DNA of 64,000 bases, taken from Sternotherus odoratus. Taxonomy: Eukaryota > Chordata > Testudines > Kinosternidae. The stretch spans positions 164,539,434 to 164,603,433 of the forward strand of contig JAVMKO010000001.1 in NCBI GenBank assembly GCA_032164245.1, given 5' to 3'. Under the pieces are notes generated by a model, which saw only the letters and a program-made list of their open reading frames with translations, was not told the DNA's origin and did no database searches. The position numbers were made by a program, and so were the translations under genes. Shown here piece after piece: positions 47,067 through 60,059 of this stretch; the stretch's first letter is position 1, and each line of letters begins with the position of its first letter.

Positions 47067-47309
47067 AGCAGGAAGGGAGGAGTTATTGTCTAACTGCTTT
47101 CCTGTTTTCACATTTATGGAGTAGCCTTGCTAACATCTTTTTCCTTTAACTGTTTGTCCAGTTTTGTCTTGCCCTGATGATCTAATGCTGGGGCCACCGC
47201 TCTGACTCGACTGCTGTGGTTCTTACAATGCTTGCCCAACATTGGTGTTGCTGCTTTTATGTTGTTTTTGCTTTCTACAGACTTTGCCTCACAGAAAAAG
47301 TTAGTTTTT

Positions 47310-47512
47310 GTTAGAAACCAACTTTGAGGAGTCGTATTAACATGACGTTAAATATGGCTTTGTAGTCAACATAGACAGGGACAGCAGCTCCAGCAGGTTT
47401 ACCCACAACCTGGGGGCAATATCTTCAACATGATAGTCCCTGTCTAAATTGATTGCAGTCGAGTTTAACATCATGTTAGTTAACACAACTTCGCAAGTTG
47501 TGTTTTGCCATG
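47310..47512. mobile_element. Foldback MITE with about 80-bp arms
   Basis: The left arm (47310-47391) and right arm (47435-47512) are inverted: shared blocks are AACTTTGAGGAGTCGTATTA / AACTTGCGAAGTTGTGTTAA, AACATGACGTTAAA / AACATGATGTTAAA, and ATAGACAGGGAC / TTTAGACAGGGAC. The spacer is only about 43 bp. Target duplication not resolved. Confidence 0.75.
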
Positions 47513-50500
47513 CCATGATTTTCTAGTGATGACAAGCCCTAAGGGCAAAACTTATCTCTGTTCAAGTAAATTTCTCCCTAATAACCGCCTGTGTCATCCT
47601 GCTGGCTCTTTTCTTAAGACTCAGGAAAGCTTAGACAATTATTTACTTTCACATTCACCTAGCCACCAACTGGTTTGCACCTGCTTGCACCTGCAGGCTC
47701 GCCATTCACTTATATACATGCATGCCCACCTTCTCCCTCCTGTAATGTGCAAAAATCCAAGGATGTCTGACATCATGGACATTTCTTTAAATACACAGAA
47801 ACCATCTAAGAAATCCATGATAATATCTAGCTTTATTTATCATTTGGTTGAGATGAATGGCATCTTAAAAGGTTATACCATATATAATAGCCGTTATAGG
47901 CATCGGATAGTTATTTTCTGAGCTGCTGTATTCATGACTCTTTACCCTTTTTCCTGGATTGACAAGTGACAGCTTCACATTCTGGGCCTTTTAATATGTA
48001 TTTACAGTAGCCTAAGAAATTTGTCCTTAATCAAAGGAGCCATGACTTGCCAACACTCCTTTAGAATATTACTGAGTAACTCATTACAATGTTAATCGCT
48101 TCTGTCAGGAGTTATTGATCCTGATGTCAACTATTCTCAGAATAATAAATACAGCTGATTTTTATTTTATCTGTGGAGCATGCTGAGGGATCACTATTCA
48201 AGTGGAATAATCAGAAGTGCTTGAGTAAAATAATCAGCATCCAATATGTGAATCAGAACTGAATAAAGACAGATTTCCAGATGCATGAACATAATTTATT
48301 GTTGTGGACAAAGTAATAAGCAATATAGGAACAAAGCAAACAGAATTAAATGGTGAAGTAAATAACATTTTTACTAAATGATTTTTGACAAACTTCAGCT
48401 TGTTGTGAGCAGTTACAAGGGTCAATAGGGAAAAATGATTAGAGCGGATATTAAACTATTTAAACCCAAGAGAAGATCATGCTTATTAGGCTGATGGCAT
48501 GACTGTGACCTTGCTGCTGTTACCTTCCTGGATTATGCGAATTAACTAATGGACAAATCCTGGTCTCATTCCATTTCAATGGGACCAACTTTTAGCCCCA
48601 AATATCTCTGTCTGTAGACAGATTTCCCTGGTTGTAGATAGAACCATACAAGAGGCCTACAGATGCAGCAAAGGAGACGTGAGGAAAAGGCATTGTTTCA
48701 AGCAAGACTCCTCCCTATTAGCAGGAGTGTTTCAGACCCAGGGTGAAATCCTGCCCCCATTGAAGTCTATCACAAAACTCCTATTGACTTCACTAGATTC
48801 AGGATTTCTCCTGAAGAGTCAGGATGAACTAAATGGGTAAGAGAGGAAATCTGTTTTGGTGCGTTCTAGATCACCCTTTAGTGTAGTAGGTAAATGCTTA
48901 CCAGGAGCATTTAAGATATCTAATGGACTTCATGGAATTTTCTACTGTTCTCCCCTCCCTGGGAAAAGGAGGGACATGATCAGGAGGGGTTATTAGTTTG
49001 GAACACTTCTTTGAGTAAATAATGAAGTATTGTACAGTAAGAGCCATGAGGTCTAATGTGTCAGTGCAATGTTGTGATGTCCTTCTAGCTCAGAGGGGTT
49101 CCATTGCCAGCATAGAGGAATCCTCAGCTAACAGATTTGCCATAGTGGCTACCATGCCGGAGCCCTGCCTTAGACTGGCATGGAGGGGACGGCTAAGCTC
49201 CAGCCAGAGCCCAAATGTCTACATGGCTATTTTTAGCACTCTAGCATGAGCCCGAATCAGTAGACCCGTGCTCTGAGACTTACTGCTCGAGGTTTGAAAA
49301 TGCAACTTGGATATACCATAAGATATGGCCAAGGCTCTGTGGAGCCCTTGGGGCCCACGGCAGCCAATGAAAGTCTACTCTGATTTGTGCCTCGAGGCCA
49401 GACAGGCACATAGAGATTCACACACTGAAGAATTGCAAGAGTGGCTTAAAGTCCTCTTTGCATCTTTCCTGTCTTGCACTGTGTTCTTCTTGAATAGTCC
49501 CCAGGATTTAACCCACTGGATTTAGTCTCTGTGTCACTTGCCCAGTGTACTGTCGTCTTCTACTGATGTCCCTTGCTCTTCTTTGTCTAGTTACGATATT
49601 TACAAACCTGATATTCTTGCTCATCTTCCTCCACTAATATCAAGAAAGAGATGGCAGAAAAATTGAAGAGCAGCTGAGGAAAGAAGAGAGGGGGAAAGAA
49701 GGTGGGGAGAGATGTAGGAACATAGGAAATGCATAAGAAGGAACATATAATGGGAAGAGAACAAAGATATAGAGGAAAGGAAACATTAAGCAACAGGCAA
49801 GGAAAAGAACTTGAGGAAAGAGGGTGATTTAATAATTAGACTTGGCAAAAAAAATTAAAACATACTGAGAGAAACTCTCTTATAATCAGATACACCCATT
49901 CCATGTATTAAATAGGTATATTGATAATTTATTTGATTTAAATGTATGCTTGTTATATTTGTCATTGTTACAAAATCATTTTTGTCAATTAGTGTACACA
50001 ATAGGACTATGAACTAGTAAAACATCCAGATATCACCACACACCTAATAAGTTTCTATCTGTTATAGTACCTGAGATTACAATGTGAAAAATGCAAATTG
50101 ATGATGTAATGTATATTTTTCAACACTGGTATGAGTGCTGGTTTTCACTAATGTTTTTCTAACCCTAGTTTCAATGGTATCCCACTGGTGGAGATGCTGA
50201 AGAGGTAGAAGGAAGATAAGTTGGGTGGGGAGATGAAAGAAATGTCACTTGATGAAGTATTTTTCTTTGGAGGACATTTTCTGGTGTGTATAGCGGGGGA
50301 AGGTTTACCCGAATAAATGGCTGAAACTTCTGAGTCTGATTACTAATGAAGACATTGTCACTGCGCTGAACAGAGTGCAGAATGTCAAGAGTGTGGACAG
50401 CAGAGTCCCCGAAAACACTTGAACTCTGTACCTCTGACCTTGCATCCAAAGCGCAGAAGCAGAAAGCAAACATATTCTCTATAAAAGGCTGTGTCCATAA

Positions 50501-52890
50501 AAAGTGAAAACAAATAATTCCTTTATATAGATGTGAATTACTCTTTTCCAGTTCCAACAACATGCTGGACTTAGCAATAGATCATACTATTATATCTTTT
50601 GTAATTTTGATCATTGACAGTATGGGTGGCATAGGAGGTACCAGATGAGTGAATACTGACCAAATACTTGGCAATGTATATTTGATTTCTCCCTCTCTCC
50701 TCTCCCTCCTAATTTTTATAGCAATACAAAACCCAAACTAGGATAGCTGATTGGTTCAGTTTACCAGCTATTCTATAAAAAGTGGTAACTGACATTTTAA
50801 TGTATGATATGTTGCATTCCTTCATAAAGTGACAGTAATTGAATACACATGAAATCCTGGTGCACTGTGTGACCCTGGAGTGTGCCACACACCTGGAAGC
50901 AGTGAAGTTCAATTAATGTGTCATTGCTACTAATAATGGCTACTAGTGAGAGCCTCCAGCCAGTTGCCACACTAAAGGAAACAGTAATCTTTGTATTTAG
51001 ACAGATAATAATATACAGTAAACACCAAAGATCCATTGTTTACATGTAGAGCTGTTCTGGATCAACAGTTAAAATCTTGTTTTCTCAGGAACTTGCTTTT
51101 TTATTAAATTGAATAATTTAATTTATCCATACACTGTGTTTGTCTAGCTTCATGTGGGAAAATTTACAGATACTAAAATTAAATCTTCTGAGAGCCATTA
51201 GTAGACTAAATCAAATAGCACTGAGACAAAGGTTCATGTAATAAAAAATAGGACAAAAATCACACACTTACACAGAAAAGCATACGGTAAAATGACCTGA
51301 AGTGGTCTGATTTAACCTGACAAAACCCAGGAAATTCAGAGTTAAGAGCTGAAACACCATCCTTAACTTGCCTTACTGCTAAAATTGAGTTTTTGTTCAT
51401 TTTGGCATGGAGAGACAGTCTGATCATTTTTTCTTTGCATTTTATTCACAAAAAGAGGGACTTGGTTATGTATAGGAACATAAAGGGTGAAAGCGTACAA
51501 ATGCTGTTTACCAAAACAGAAGCAGAAATGAGGAGAGAATCCTGTTTAATATATTCAGTATCTGATCTGTATGCTGACTAGTAATAGGAGTCTAGAGGCA
51601 AGTTATTTTTTCTAGCAACTGAATCTGAGAAACTAATTCAACTGCTTAACTGCCACTTGGAGCATGCAAAAGCTAATTTCAGTTATCTCTGGTTGCCCAT
51701 CAACCAAAGCTCCATAGAAAGCTATCAAGTTATAAACATGACATCATTGGAAAAATCCTCAGTGACTGAACATTTTACATTCATACCCTAAGGCATGACA
51801 CTGCTTCCTGGAGTTTAGCCCTTTCATGGGAGTCCTCTCCACTGCACTAAAATGATGCATTTTCATTAGAATCAGTGCAAACCACAGGGATTGTAAATTT
51901 AGTTTTATTAAGCCCTCAATATTCAACTTCTTATCTAAAATGATATTTGAACCTTTGGAGATCTTCAGCCTTCCTTTTTATCTGTTAGATATTATGGTAA
52001 TAAGTTCTAGAGAAAAATCTATCCTGTTTCTCCTAATTTCATCCAATCTTTCTCGTACTTTAGCTTCGATAATCTGTTAACTATCCTTGCTCCTTTATCT
52101 GCCCTATAAGGTCAATCAATTCTCCAGCTGATCCTTTTAGCCAGACATGGTGATTCTCATTCTCCATTTCTCTCATGCTTTTCCTTTCCCTCCCTCCACT
52201 CTCCTCAACCCAGTTTAATTTCTATTCTGCTCCTAGGATCCCTCATACTTTCGGAATCTGACTATAAATTCCATTATAAGATCTCAGGGAGTCTAATAGT
52301 CAGGTTTGTGAAGAGAGTAGACACAGCAATTTTATGACGTACATAAATACCCAGCTCAGTCTGACACTGTCTCTGGTACTGGAAGTATTTGTCGTTCACA
52401 TTGGACATGCACAGAGGGTTAAAGGAATTGGCATAGTCACTCCAATACGAACACTACTCCTCTGCGCAATTCAATAGTTACCATCTATGCAGGGTAAAGT
52501 GCTGTCTTCAAATATCACACAAACTAGTGTTTCCCTTGGAGAATTCCTAGAATGTACAAAGCTTAAAGAAGAAACAGAAGATAAAGGAGAGAGGAAAAGG
52601 CAGGAGAAAAATAGCCTTGTTCTCTTATTTTCTGGTCCTAAAGGAGAAATTAATGGCAATGAAAGAAATTTCTGCTTGCGGTTGTGCTAATTTACCTGGT
52701 GGCTACCATGGAAGATACCCAAGCCCTGGAATTAATCAAGGGAATCTCATTTTCCAGGGTAGAGTTCAAGTGTCTCCTGGAGGTGGTTATTTGTGAACTG
52801 GCACTGATAAGGGCACATAAGATGTCTCTGTGGGATGAACACTGTGTCTTAGATAAGGATCGCTTTAAAAAATGCAGTACTCACAAAAAG
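47513..52890. other. Gene-free stretch
   Basis: No gene seen. Includes a hairpin repeat (48741-48811), a probable Harbinger MITE remnant at about 49080-49320 ('ctagctcagagggg...aaatgtctacatggctatttttagcactctagcatgagcccg'), and a purine-rich segment at 49635-49810. The rest is anonymous AT-rich DNA. Confidence 0.45.
48741..48811. repeat. Ancient palindromic repeat (GGTGAAATCCTG type)
   Basis: Left arm GGGTGAAATCCTG...CATTGAAGTC and right arm GACTTCACTAGATTCAGGAT fold back. Same family as 26874-26942. Confidence 0.65.
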
Positions 52891-52892
52891 TA

Positions 52893-53436
52893 CAGGAACT
52901 TCTCGCTTAACATTGTAGTTATGTTACTGAAAAATGCTACTTTAAGCGAAACGATGTTAAGCGAATCCAATTTCCCCATAAGAATTAATTTAAATGGGGG
53001 GGAGTTAGGTTCCAGATAAGTGTTTTTCGCCAGACGAAAGACATTATATACATATACAGTATAAGTATACTACTGCTGTACTCACCAATGATGACTGTGA
53101 AGCTTGGTTGAGGCAGGGTTTAATGGGGTCGGGGCACCGGGGCTTGTCCCACTCTGCCCGTCCGTCGCTCCTGCTGGGGCGTGGGGTCGGGGGCTTGCTC
53201 ATTCCCTGGCTGGAATGCTGGGCAGGCGGAGTGGGATAAGCCCCCACGCCCCAACCCCACTCCCCAGCAGGAGCGCCAGGCGGGCAGAATGGTGCAAGCC
53301 CTCGCTCCGCGGGGTAGAGTGGGACGAACCAAACAACTTTATAATGAACGTTGCGCCTACAAGTATGTTCTCTAATAGATCAACAACCTAAATACAAAAC
53401 AATGTTAACCAGGATGACTTAAGTGAGGATTTACTG
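52893..53436. mobile_element. Tigger-like element with palindromic GC-rich core
   Basis: CAGGAACTTCTCGCTTAACA on the left and the complement of the right end (CAGTAAATCCTCACTTAAGT) are inverted repeats flanked by TA (52891-52892, 53437-53438). The left subterminal part ('taagcgaaacgatgttaagcgaatccaatttcccc') is a familiar turtle Tigger sequence. The core (53115-53330) is G+C-rich and contains an internal inverted repeat: 'ggggcttgtcccactctgcc' pairs with 'ggcggagtgggataagcccc'. No transposase. Confidence 0.88.
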
Positions 53437-54930
53437 TACCAAATTGACAGCCCTAGGTACATACAACCTCTCTTCTCTAGATGAGGCCAAACTTATAGTA
53501 AGGATCATTCAACTCCTGATGCCATTTTAATCCAAATCCCGCCAAGTTCAGGGTCAATTTTGGTTGAGGATTTCACATAAACAGGTCTGGTTTTATCTTT
53601 TTTACTATCTATAGAACAAGTCTAGCATGGAGACTGGCACTGAAGGCTTTGCACATGGCCCCACCAGATTGCCTGGAGCTGATAGGAGCAAGTGTAGTGC
53701 ATGATGTAGGTTACTCTCCCTTCTGAGACAGCGAATGAGTCTCGTGATTTTTGTTAGCTGTTTATTCAACAAAGATTGCCATTTTTCCTTTATTTAGGTT
53801 ACCTTGGGATAAGCAGCAATACGCTCTCTATGGGGCTGCACTTTAGAATCACTCCAGAGTAGAAGCTAGTGTAGAATGCAGCATTTTCCAGATGCACGAC
53901 ACAACAGTTATGCCGTGTGATGTGCACTGGCTGCCACTTTGCACGTGAAGCTAAAAGTTTTCACTAGAACTGGGAGCGGGGGGCAGGACTAAATCTGAAA
54001 CGGAGGCCCCAACACCCTTTCAAAAAAATGAAGGGTACAAAAGCATTAAGGGAGGACCTCGGTGGGGAGGTGGAGGGGGTTGAGAGCAAGCTCACCCACC
54101 ATGTATCCCACAGTTGCAGCTCCTGTCCCTCAAGGATGGGCCTGGTTCCCTGATCCAGGCATTCTGACCTGGCCCTGGGGTCACAGTACCAAACCTGAAT
54201 GCCACTGTGACTCCATGTGCCAAGTTATAAACCACTTGCTCAAATTTGGCTCTGTTGTTCATCCATCATGATGGAGGGGTGGCCAGGCCAAATCTGAGTG
54301 GTGCTGTGATCTAGTAACTCTTAGATGAAATACTTCATTCTTCTCTAGCAAGAAGAGGGGTTAGGAAATGCCACATGGTTGTTGGTTGGTTGTTTTAATA
54401 GAGTTTCCTACTCATTCTTCCATTGTGGTATGTGTAGTTTCCCTTCCTTTCTTCCCCAAGGGAAAGCCTTTCTTAACCAAGGACCTTAGGGGATCACCCA
54501 CATGAAGTAAGAAGCATCAAGATTTGGAGGGAGCAAGGGGCCATTGGAGCTTAAAATCCTGTTTCTAACCTATCTATTGCATCGGGTTACCAAAAATGGA
54601 TGGCTGATATCTTGTACCAGAATGCAGGATAACAGCCCATTGACTACTGCGGTGATTTAAGGAAAGCTAGGGGGCTATTCCTAGCTAGTGACAAGAGAAC
54701 AGACCCTTCCAATCATAGACTTCTCTGGCTTTCTAGGGACTAGAGGCTCTGCCATGTGTGAATAATCCTAGGCATTCAAACCTCCTGATTTATAGAGCCA
54801 AGGAGACACTCTATGCTGCCTTCCTATGGCTAGGGGGCTTCTCTCTCTCCAGGACTTTGTCCATAGAAACCAACCCAGGATTCAATCCATAGAGATGAAG
54901 CCTAGAACATAGCCATTTTACCCACCCAGG
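53437..54930. other. Gene-free stretch with L2-like remnant
   Basis: No gene apart from the LINE trace at 53790-53960. The rest is anonymous. Confidence 0.4.
53790..53960 (+). repeat. L2-like LINE remnant
   Basis: The plus strand carries a degraded version of the L2 RT C-terminal block: after 'gaatcactccagagtagaagctagtgtagaatgcagc' comes a reading equivalent to ..TTVMPCDVHWLPLC.., matching the conserved 'LHWLP' region of L2-clade elements. Confidence 0.5.
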
Positions 54931-54934
54931 GGTG

Positions 54935-55425
54935 CAGACTTGGAGCTCATGGACTTTGAGATCAAAAAGGACCATCATGATCATCTAGTCTGATCTCCTG
55001 CTCATTGCAGGACACAAAACCTCACTCATCCACTCCTGTAATAGACCCATAACCTCTGGTTGACTTACTGAAGTCCTCAAGTCATGATTTAAAGATGTTA
55101 CAGTGAATCCATGGTTTTCACTAGTTTAAACCTGCAAGTGACCCAGACATCAAGCTGCAGAGGAAGGGGAACACCCTCCCCCCCATCTTTGCCCATCTGT
55201 CCCAAGGCAAAATTCCTTCCTGACCCCAAATATGCTGATCAGTCGGAGACTGAGTTTGTGGGCAAGACCCACCAGCCAGACACCTGGGAAAGAATTCTCT
55301 GTAGTAACTCAGAGCCCTCCCCATTTAGAGTCCCATCATCAGCAATTGGAGATATTTGCTGATAGCAGTTGCAGATCGGCTACATGCCATTGTAGGCCGT
55401 CTTATCATACCATCCACTCCAGGCA
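54935..55425 (-). repeat. CR1-type 3' region
   Basis: 'aaaaaggaccatcatgatcatctagtctgatctcctgc', 'tattgaagtcctcaag'-like and 'aattccttcctgaccccaaatatg...gatcag' and 'gggaaagaattctctgtagtaactcagagccc' match, in reverse, the 3' part of a turtle CR1-type element. No RT motif is retained. Confidence 0.7.
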
Positions 55426-58400
55426 GTGCTGTAACTTTCTGTGTCTGGCTGCAGGAGCCTACAAGCAGTAGCCAGGCAGGGCCAAGCCCCTCTTAGACAG
55501 GGATCCTTCTCCATCTATCATCAGCCAAGAGCAGCCAGAGGTTGGCTCCTGCCCAAAGAGATGCTAGAGGCACTCAGGCACACAGCAGTTCCTATGCTCC
55601 TAGAGTTTTTCCCACACTGCAGCTTTGTCAGGCTTAAGTTCTGGTAATTGGGATGTTCGCTCTCATTGGTGTAAATAAGGTGATGCTTATAAGTCAGGAG
55701 TAGAACCCAGATGTCCTTACCCTGCCACGGACCTTGGAAAAGGCATCTAGGGGGATTCCATTGCACCCTTGCAAAGCCTGAGGCATTGGGCTTTAAGAAA
55801 CTGCAGAGGAGTTGGAGAGTGAAGTTCACTCCCCTCAAACCTAGGACGAGTGAGGGCAGCTTCTGAATACCAGGCTGTCACCAGGACTGTTATTCCATTC
55901 TATAGAATAGAGTCACAGCATCAGATCCTCAGTGGCAGTTCACAGAGTGCGCTTGTGGATCCTTCACAAGCCCGTCCCCATCAGCTCAGACAGAACCAGC
56001 CAGGAGACAGACCCTTTCTTATGGCTGTTCAATCCATGTGAGTATTGTTACCCGGGTCTTTGCTGAATCCAAAGTTCTTGGTAACTTTACTCTTTGTGAG
56101 GCAGTGGCAGAAAATAAATCCAGCCAATAGATAGTTGATGCAAGCAGGTAAACAAAAGTGCTTTCATGTTAAGCTTCTACTTTATTTATTCTCCAGCACT
56201 TACATATGTCCACAACAGGTTAGTAAAGCACCCCAAATTAACCTCAAATTCATATTTACCCAAGGTCCTGAGGAGGTCTGGAGTGTATTTCCAGCCTTCC
56301 ATCTGCAGGGGAAGTTGAGGGGTGTTCGTGTCCACTGAGCTCAGATTTCTTTTTATATTTTAGTATTACATAGCTTGTTTAGTTAAAAAACAGCAAACGC
56401 TGAGAAAAAGTGACGTGTGGTGTTTTCCAGCCTGCTGTATGAGGTTTTCCATCAGTTAACCAGTTGTATTTCACACAGCCATAGTGAACTATTGCTAGAC
56501 TTTCCATCTTGCAAAACTGCATGCTTTGGCAAAAAGCTCAAGTCAGGAGGCCCCAGGGTCATGTTTAGTCCTCATGGACACTCCTTTCCCTCTTCTTTTG
56601 TGGTGAGTTAGTTGTGCTAAGGCTTCAGAAATGGCCTTTCTAGCTGCTTTCAGCATTGAGCATAACAATTGGTATTCCAGCTGCAGGCAGAGGTCTAGGA
56701 ATTTTACTGAGCAATCAAAATCCCACCCACCCCCCCACCCCCAGATGCACCCATTTGGGAATACTGTTGTGTCTGCATAGAGTCCTGCTGAAGCCAATGG
56801 GGTTCCATATGGGTCTGTTCACCTATTAGACTAAGTGGGGCTCTATTTGGCTGCGGGGATCAACTGGTTCAGGTCAGAATAGGGGTCTAGATTTGTGAGG
56901 CAATTTCACTAGACGCTATACTTTCCCACTTTCCCCATGTAGTAATGCCCCAGCAACACCTTGTTCTTTGATTAAATTACTGTATCTATGCAGGCTGACG
57001 TCCTTGTAAAAAAAAATATTTATTCCAAGTTAGTTGTTATAGGATGTGCTATGAAATGCTCAGTAGACAGATTTTTAAAAATGTAGTCAGGATATTATAG
57101 CAACCTTTGAAAGTCCATTTTTAAACTGAAATACATAAAATTATTTATGAATGTGCCTGCAACATAGTAAAACATCAGATAATCATGTATAAACAGCAAT
57201 TTCTATTAATCATTTCTAAATCATGAATAAAGTATTTATAAACGTTACCTTAAAGTATTGCCAAAGTTCCTGTGACAACCATTTTATAATATACCTAATG
57301 CCAAGCAGCATAAAATACTGTTCCCCCTGAAAAGAGTTTGCATAAAATCTCCTATATTCCTTGAAGATTCATTATTCATCCCCACTAGATTAGTCACTCT
57401 ATTCATACCATCTGAGGGTCACTGAGAACTAGCTCCAGTCACTGAACATAGCTAAAAAAAAACAAAACACTTCCATAATGTTCAGAGAAATTATTTCAGA
57501 CAAATGAAACAAAAATACTCCAGTGTGTGTTTTTCAAACTAGGTTTTTCCTATTTCTACAGCATGGATATTTCCTCTCTCTGATTGATATATTGCTTCTC
57601 ATGTTCCCAAGGAAGACTTTCACCATTTAAACCATCTACTTTAGCTAAAAGAAATATTGCTTTGCAGCCTATATCAGCAGAAACAAATGTTTGCACATTT
57701 AATATAATAATAATTAATATTAATAACCCCTTTTTGCAATACTTTCAGAAAATTCATCAAATTCCAGGCCAAAATGAAACAATCAAGTTGGCCAGACCAA
57801 AATAACCATAGTTTTCTTCAGAAACTGAAAATAAAAAAATAGCAACTGATGGATTTTGTCCCACAAACATCAGCAGTTCATGTGTATATAACTTTTTCTG
57901 TAAATGTCATCCATTTGCATTAATCCATCAACACTGACAGCTCCTCCAGTGCAACAGCATGTAGATCACACTCAGTGCAGAAACATAAATAAATTGATTA
58001 GTTCTAAAAAAGGTCCCCTTTATTTCTTTTAAACAGCGGGAATTTTCTAGTCAATTACCTTAAGTAGCCTTTTACAAATACTAAAAATGCCACATGTGCA
58101 ATGAGAGAGAGCACTGATGTCTCCCTCCCTCTGTTCCGGGCAGAAATGGAACCCACACCCCAGCTGACTATTTCCAGATTTATGCCCAGTAAAAATAATT
58201 TTCTCTTCAGTTACCAAATGGTGTCCCAAGCATCCTGTGGAGGTCAGACAGTCGTGATAATATAGACTCAGCGAAAGAGCTGAAAATGATCCGGTGCAAC
58301 CTTGGGCCTCAATCCTGCAAAGATTTACACGTGCCTGATTTGACGTACTGTGTGGAGTTGCGGAGTTGGGGCCTTAGTATCATCATTCTGGCAACATCAT

Positions 58401-60050
58401 GTAAGACTTTTAGATTATCCATCATAAATTTTAAATGTATTCTCAAGGTATGTTTGATGCCTTATTTTAAGCAATGGGGTTCAAGTCGCACACAAGGAAG
58501 GAGGTTGATTCCCACAGCCCATACTCACCTGGTAGTCTTCAATCACTGAATGTCAAAATGGGATCATGGTGTGAGTGACAGTTCTGTTGGTTCAAAACAG
58601 AGCCTGAGGAATCTGTTTTTATTAGTAGAGGGGAGTTGTTTATTTTTATGTTTTTGTTCCCTTGAGAGCCGTAGCTATTAGCACAAGCGAGTATTAGTTA
58701 ACAGGTTGCAGGATCTGGCCGTCTATCTTGAGCTAATACTAATGCTGACACTCTGGTGCTATGATAAGGTCTAACCCTGCAACCATTTAAACATCTGATC
58801 AACTTTGCTCACTTGAGTAGCTCCACAGTATTTCTAATATGCCAGTCACTGTGTTAGCTGAACACCACAGACCCAAGTAAACAACTTGCATCATGGCTAA
58901 CTCTAAAGAACTGTGCTCTTTCCCAGTCCCCAGCTGCTTTAAGGGATGTGTTTATAATTAGAAAAATGAGTAATTGCTGCCCTCAGACATACACAAAAGT
59001 ATAAGAATGTTATAACCTGATCCTGCAAAAACTCATGTACATGCTTAATGTTATGGAGTGTGAGTAGTGCTGTTGCCTTCAGTAGGATTACTCATGGTGT
59101 ATACAATTAGGCACATGCATAAATCTTGGCAGGATTGGAGCTTTACACTAAAACTTCTCCATCTTTGTTTAGTCCGCACAACTTCCATTTGCAATTGTGC
59201 TCTCCTACTGTACTTTGTTCCCTCTACAGCACCATTTCCACTGATCCTACCATTCTCCCTTCTCCCTCTAGTGCAGTTGCACACTAATTCTAAACCCACT
59301 CCTTAAAGCATGTGGCAAGGAAAAGGGCAAGGTCCTCTAAGTTCAAAATTAATGCAAATTCTTAGTCTTTGATACCTAGATACTATGCAGACTGGCATAT
59401 TAGAAATACCATTGTTTAAAATCAGGGGTGTTAAATACCCAGCCTGCTTGCTTGATTTATGGAGCCCATGTGGCATATTCAAATTATGCACAATCTAAAG
59501 GCCACATTTCAAGAGCTCAGCTCCCATTTCGGCTCCATTGACCAGAGTTTGAGAAGTGCTCAGCACCACCAACACACAGCAGGAATTCTGGCCTGGCTTG
59601 AGGATAGTCCATAGTCCTACATTTAGACACTGGACCATAATTAATGTTGTAATGTGGGCCTCTTCACACTCTGAGCCATACCCCTCGTTTTGATCATTGT
59701 ATTTCTATGGGGTTGCAGAAAGGAGAAAAGGGGAACGGACCATACAGCTCAGCGGTCTGTTCCTCCTTTTAGACTTCAGTTTATCTCCAGATATAGTAGG
59801 AACGACTCTCTTGTATTAATCTAAATTATTTACATCTTGAATAACTGCATGATGGTGCTAGACATTGTTATTTATACCGTATTAAAACAGCCTCATGTTA
59901 AGGTGCTTCTCTACTCGCTTTGTTTTTCATTTTGAGTCTTTGTCTCACATTTGGACTGGGAGACAAAATAAACCCCAAGTCTGATCCTGCAAAGATATAT
60001 GCGTGCGTTTAGCCACACCGATTTCAACCATTAAAGTTAAGCATAGGCAG
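55426..60050. other. Gene-free stretch
   Basis: No gene. About 58300-58380 and 58995-59130 contain halves of the 'atcctgcaaa' palindromic repeat family. 55840-56400 is a moderately G+C-rich segment that I could not classify. Otherwise anonymous AT-rich DNA. Confidence 0.45.
58995..59130. repeat. Ancient palindromic repeat (ATCCTGCAAA type)
   Basis: 'cctgatcctgcaaaaactcatg' and, inverted, 'catgcataaatcttggcaggattgg', with 'tgttgccttcagtaggattactca' near the centre. Related remnants are at 58300, 59984 and 9346. Confidence 0.55.
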
Positions 60051-60059
60051 AGCCGTGTC

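Noticed and set aside
53044..53391. Overlapping frames of 64-95 codons
   Set aside because: They arise from the palindromic GC-rich core of a Tigger-like element.
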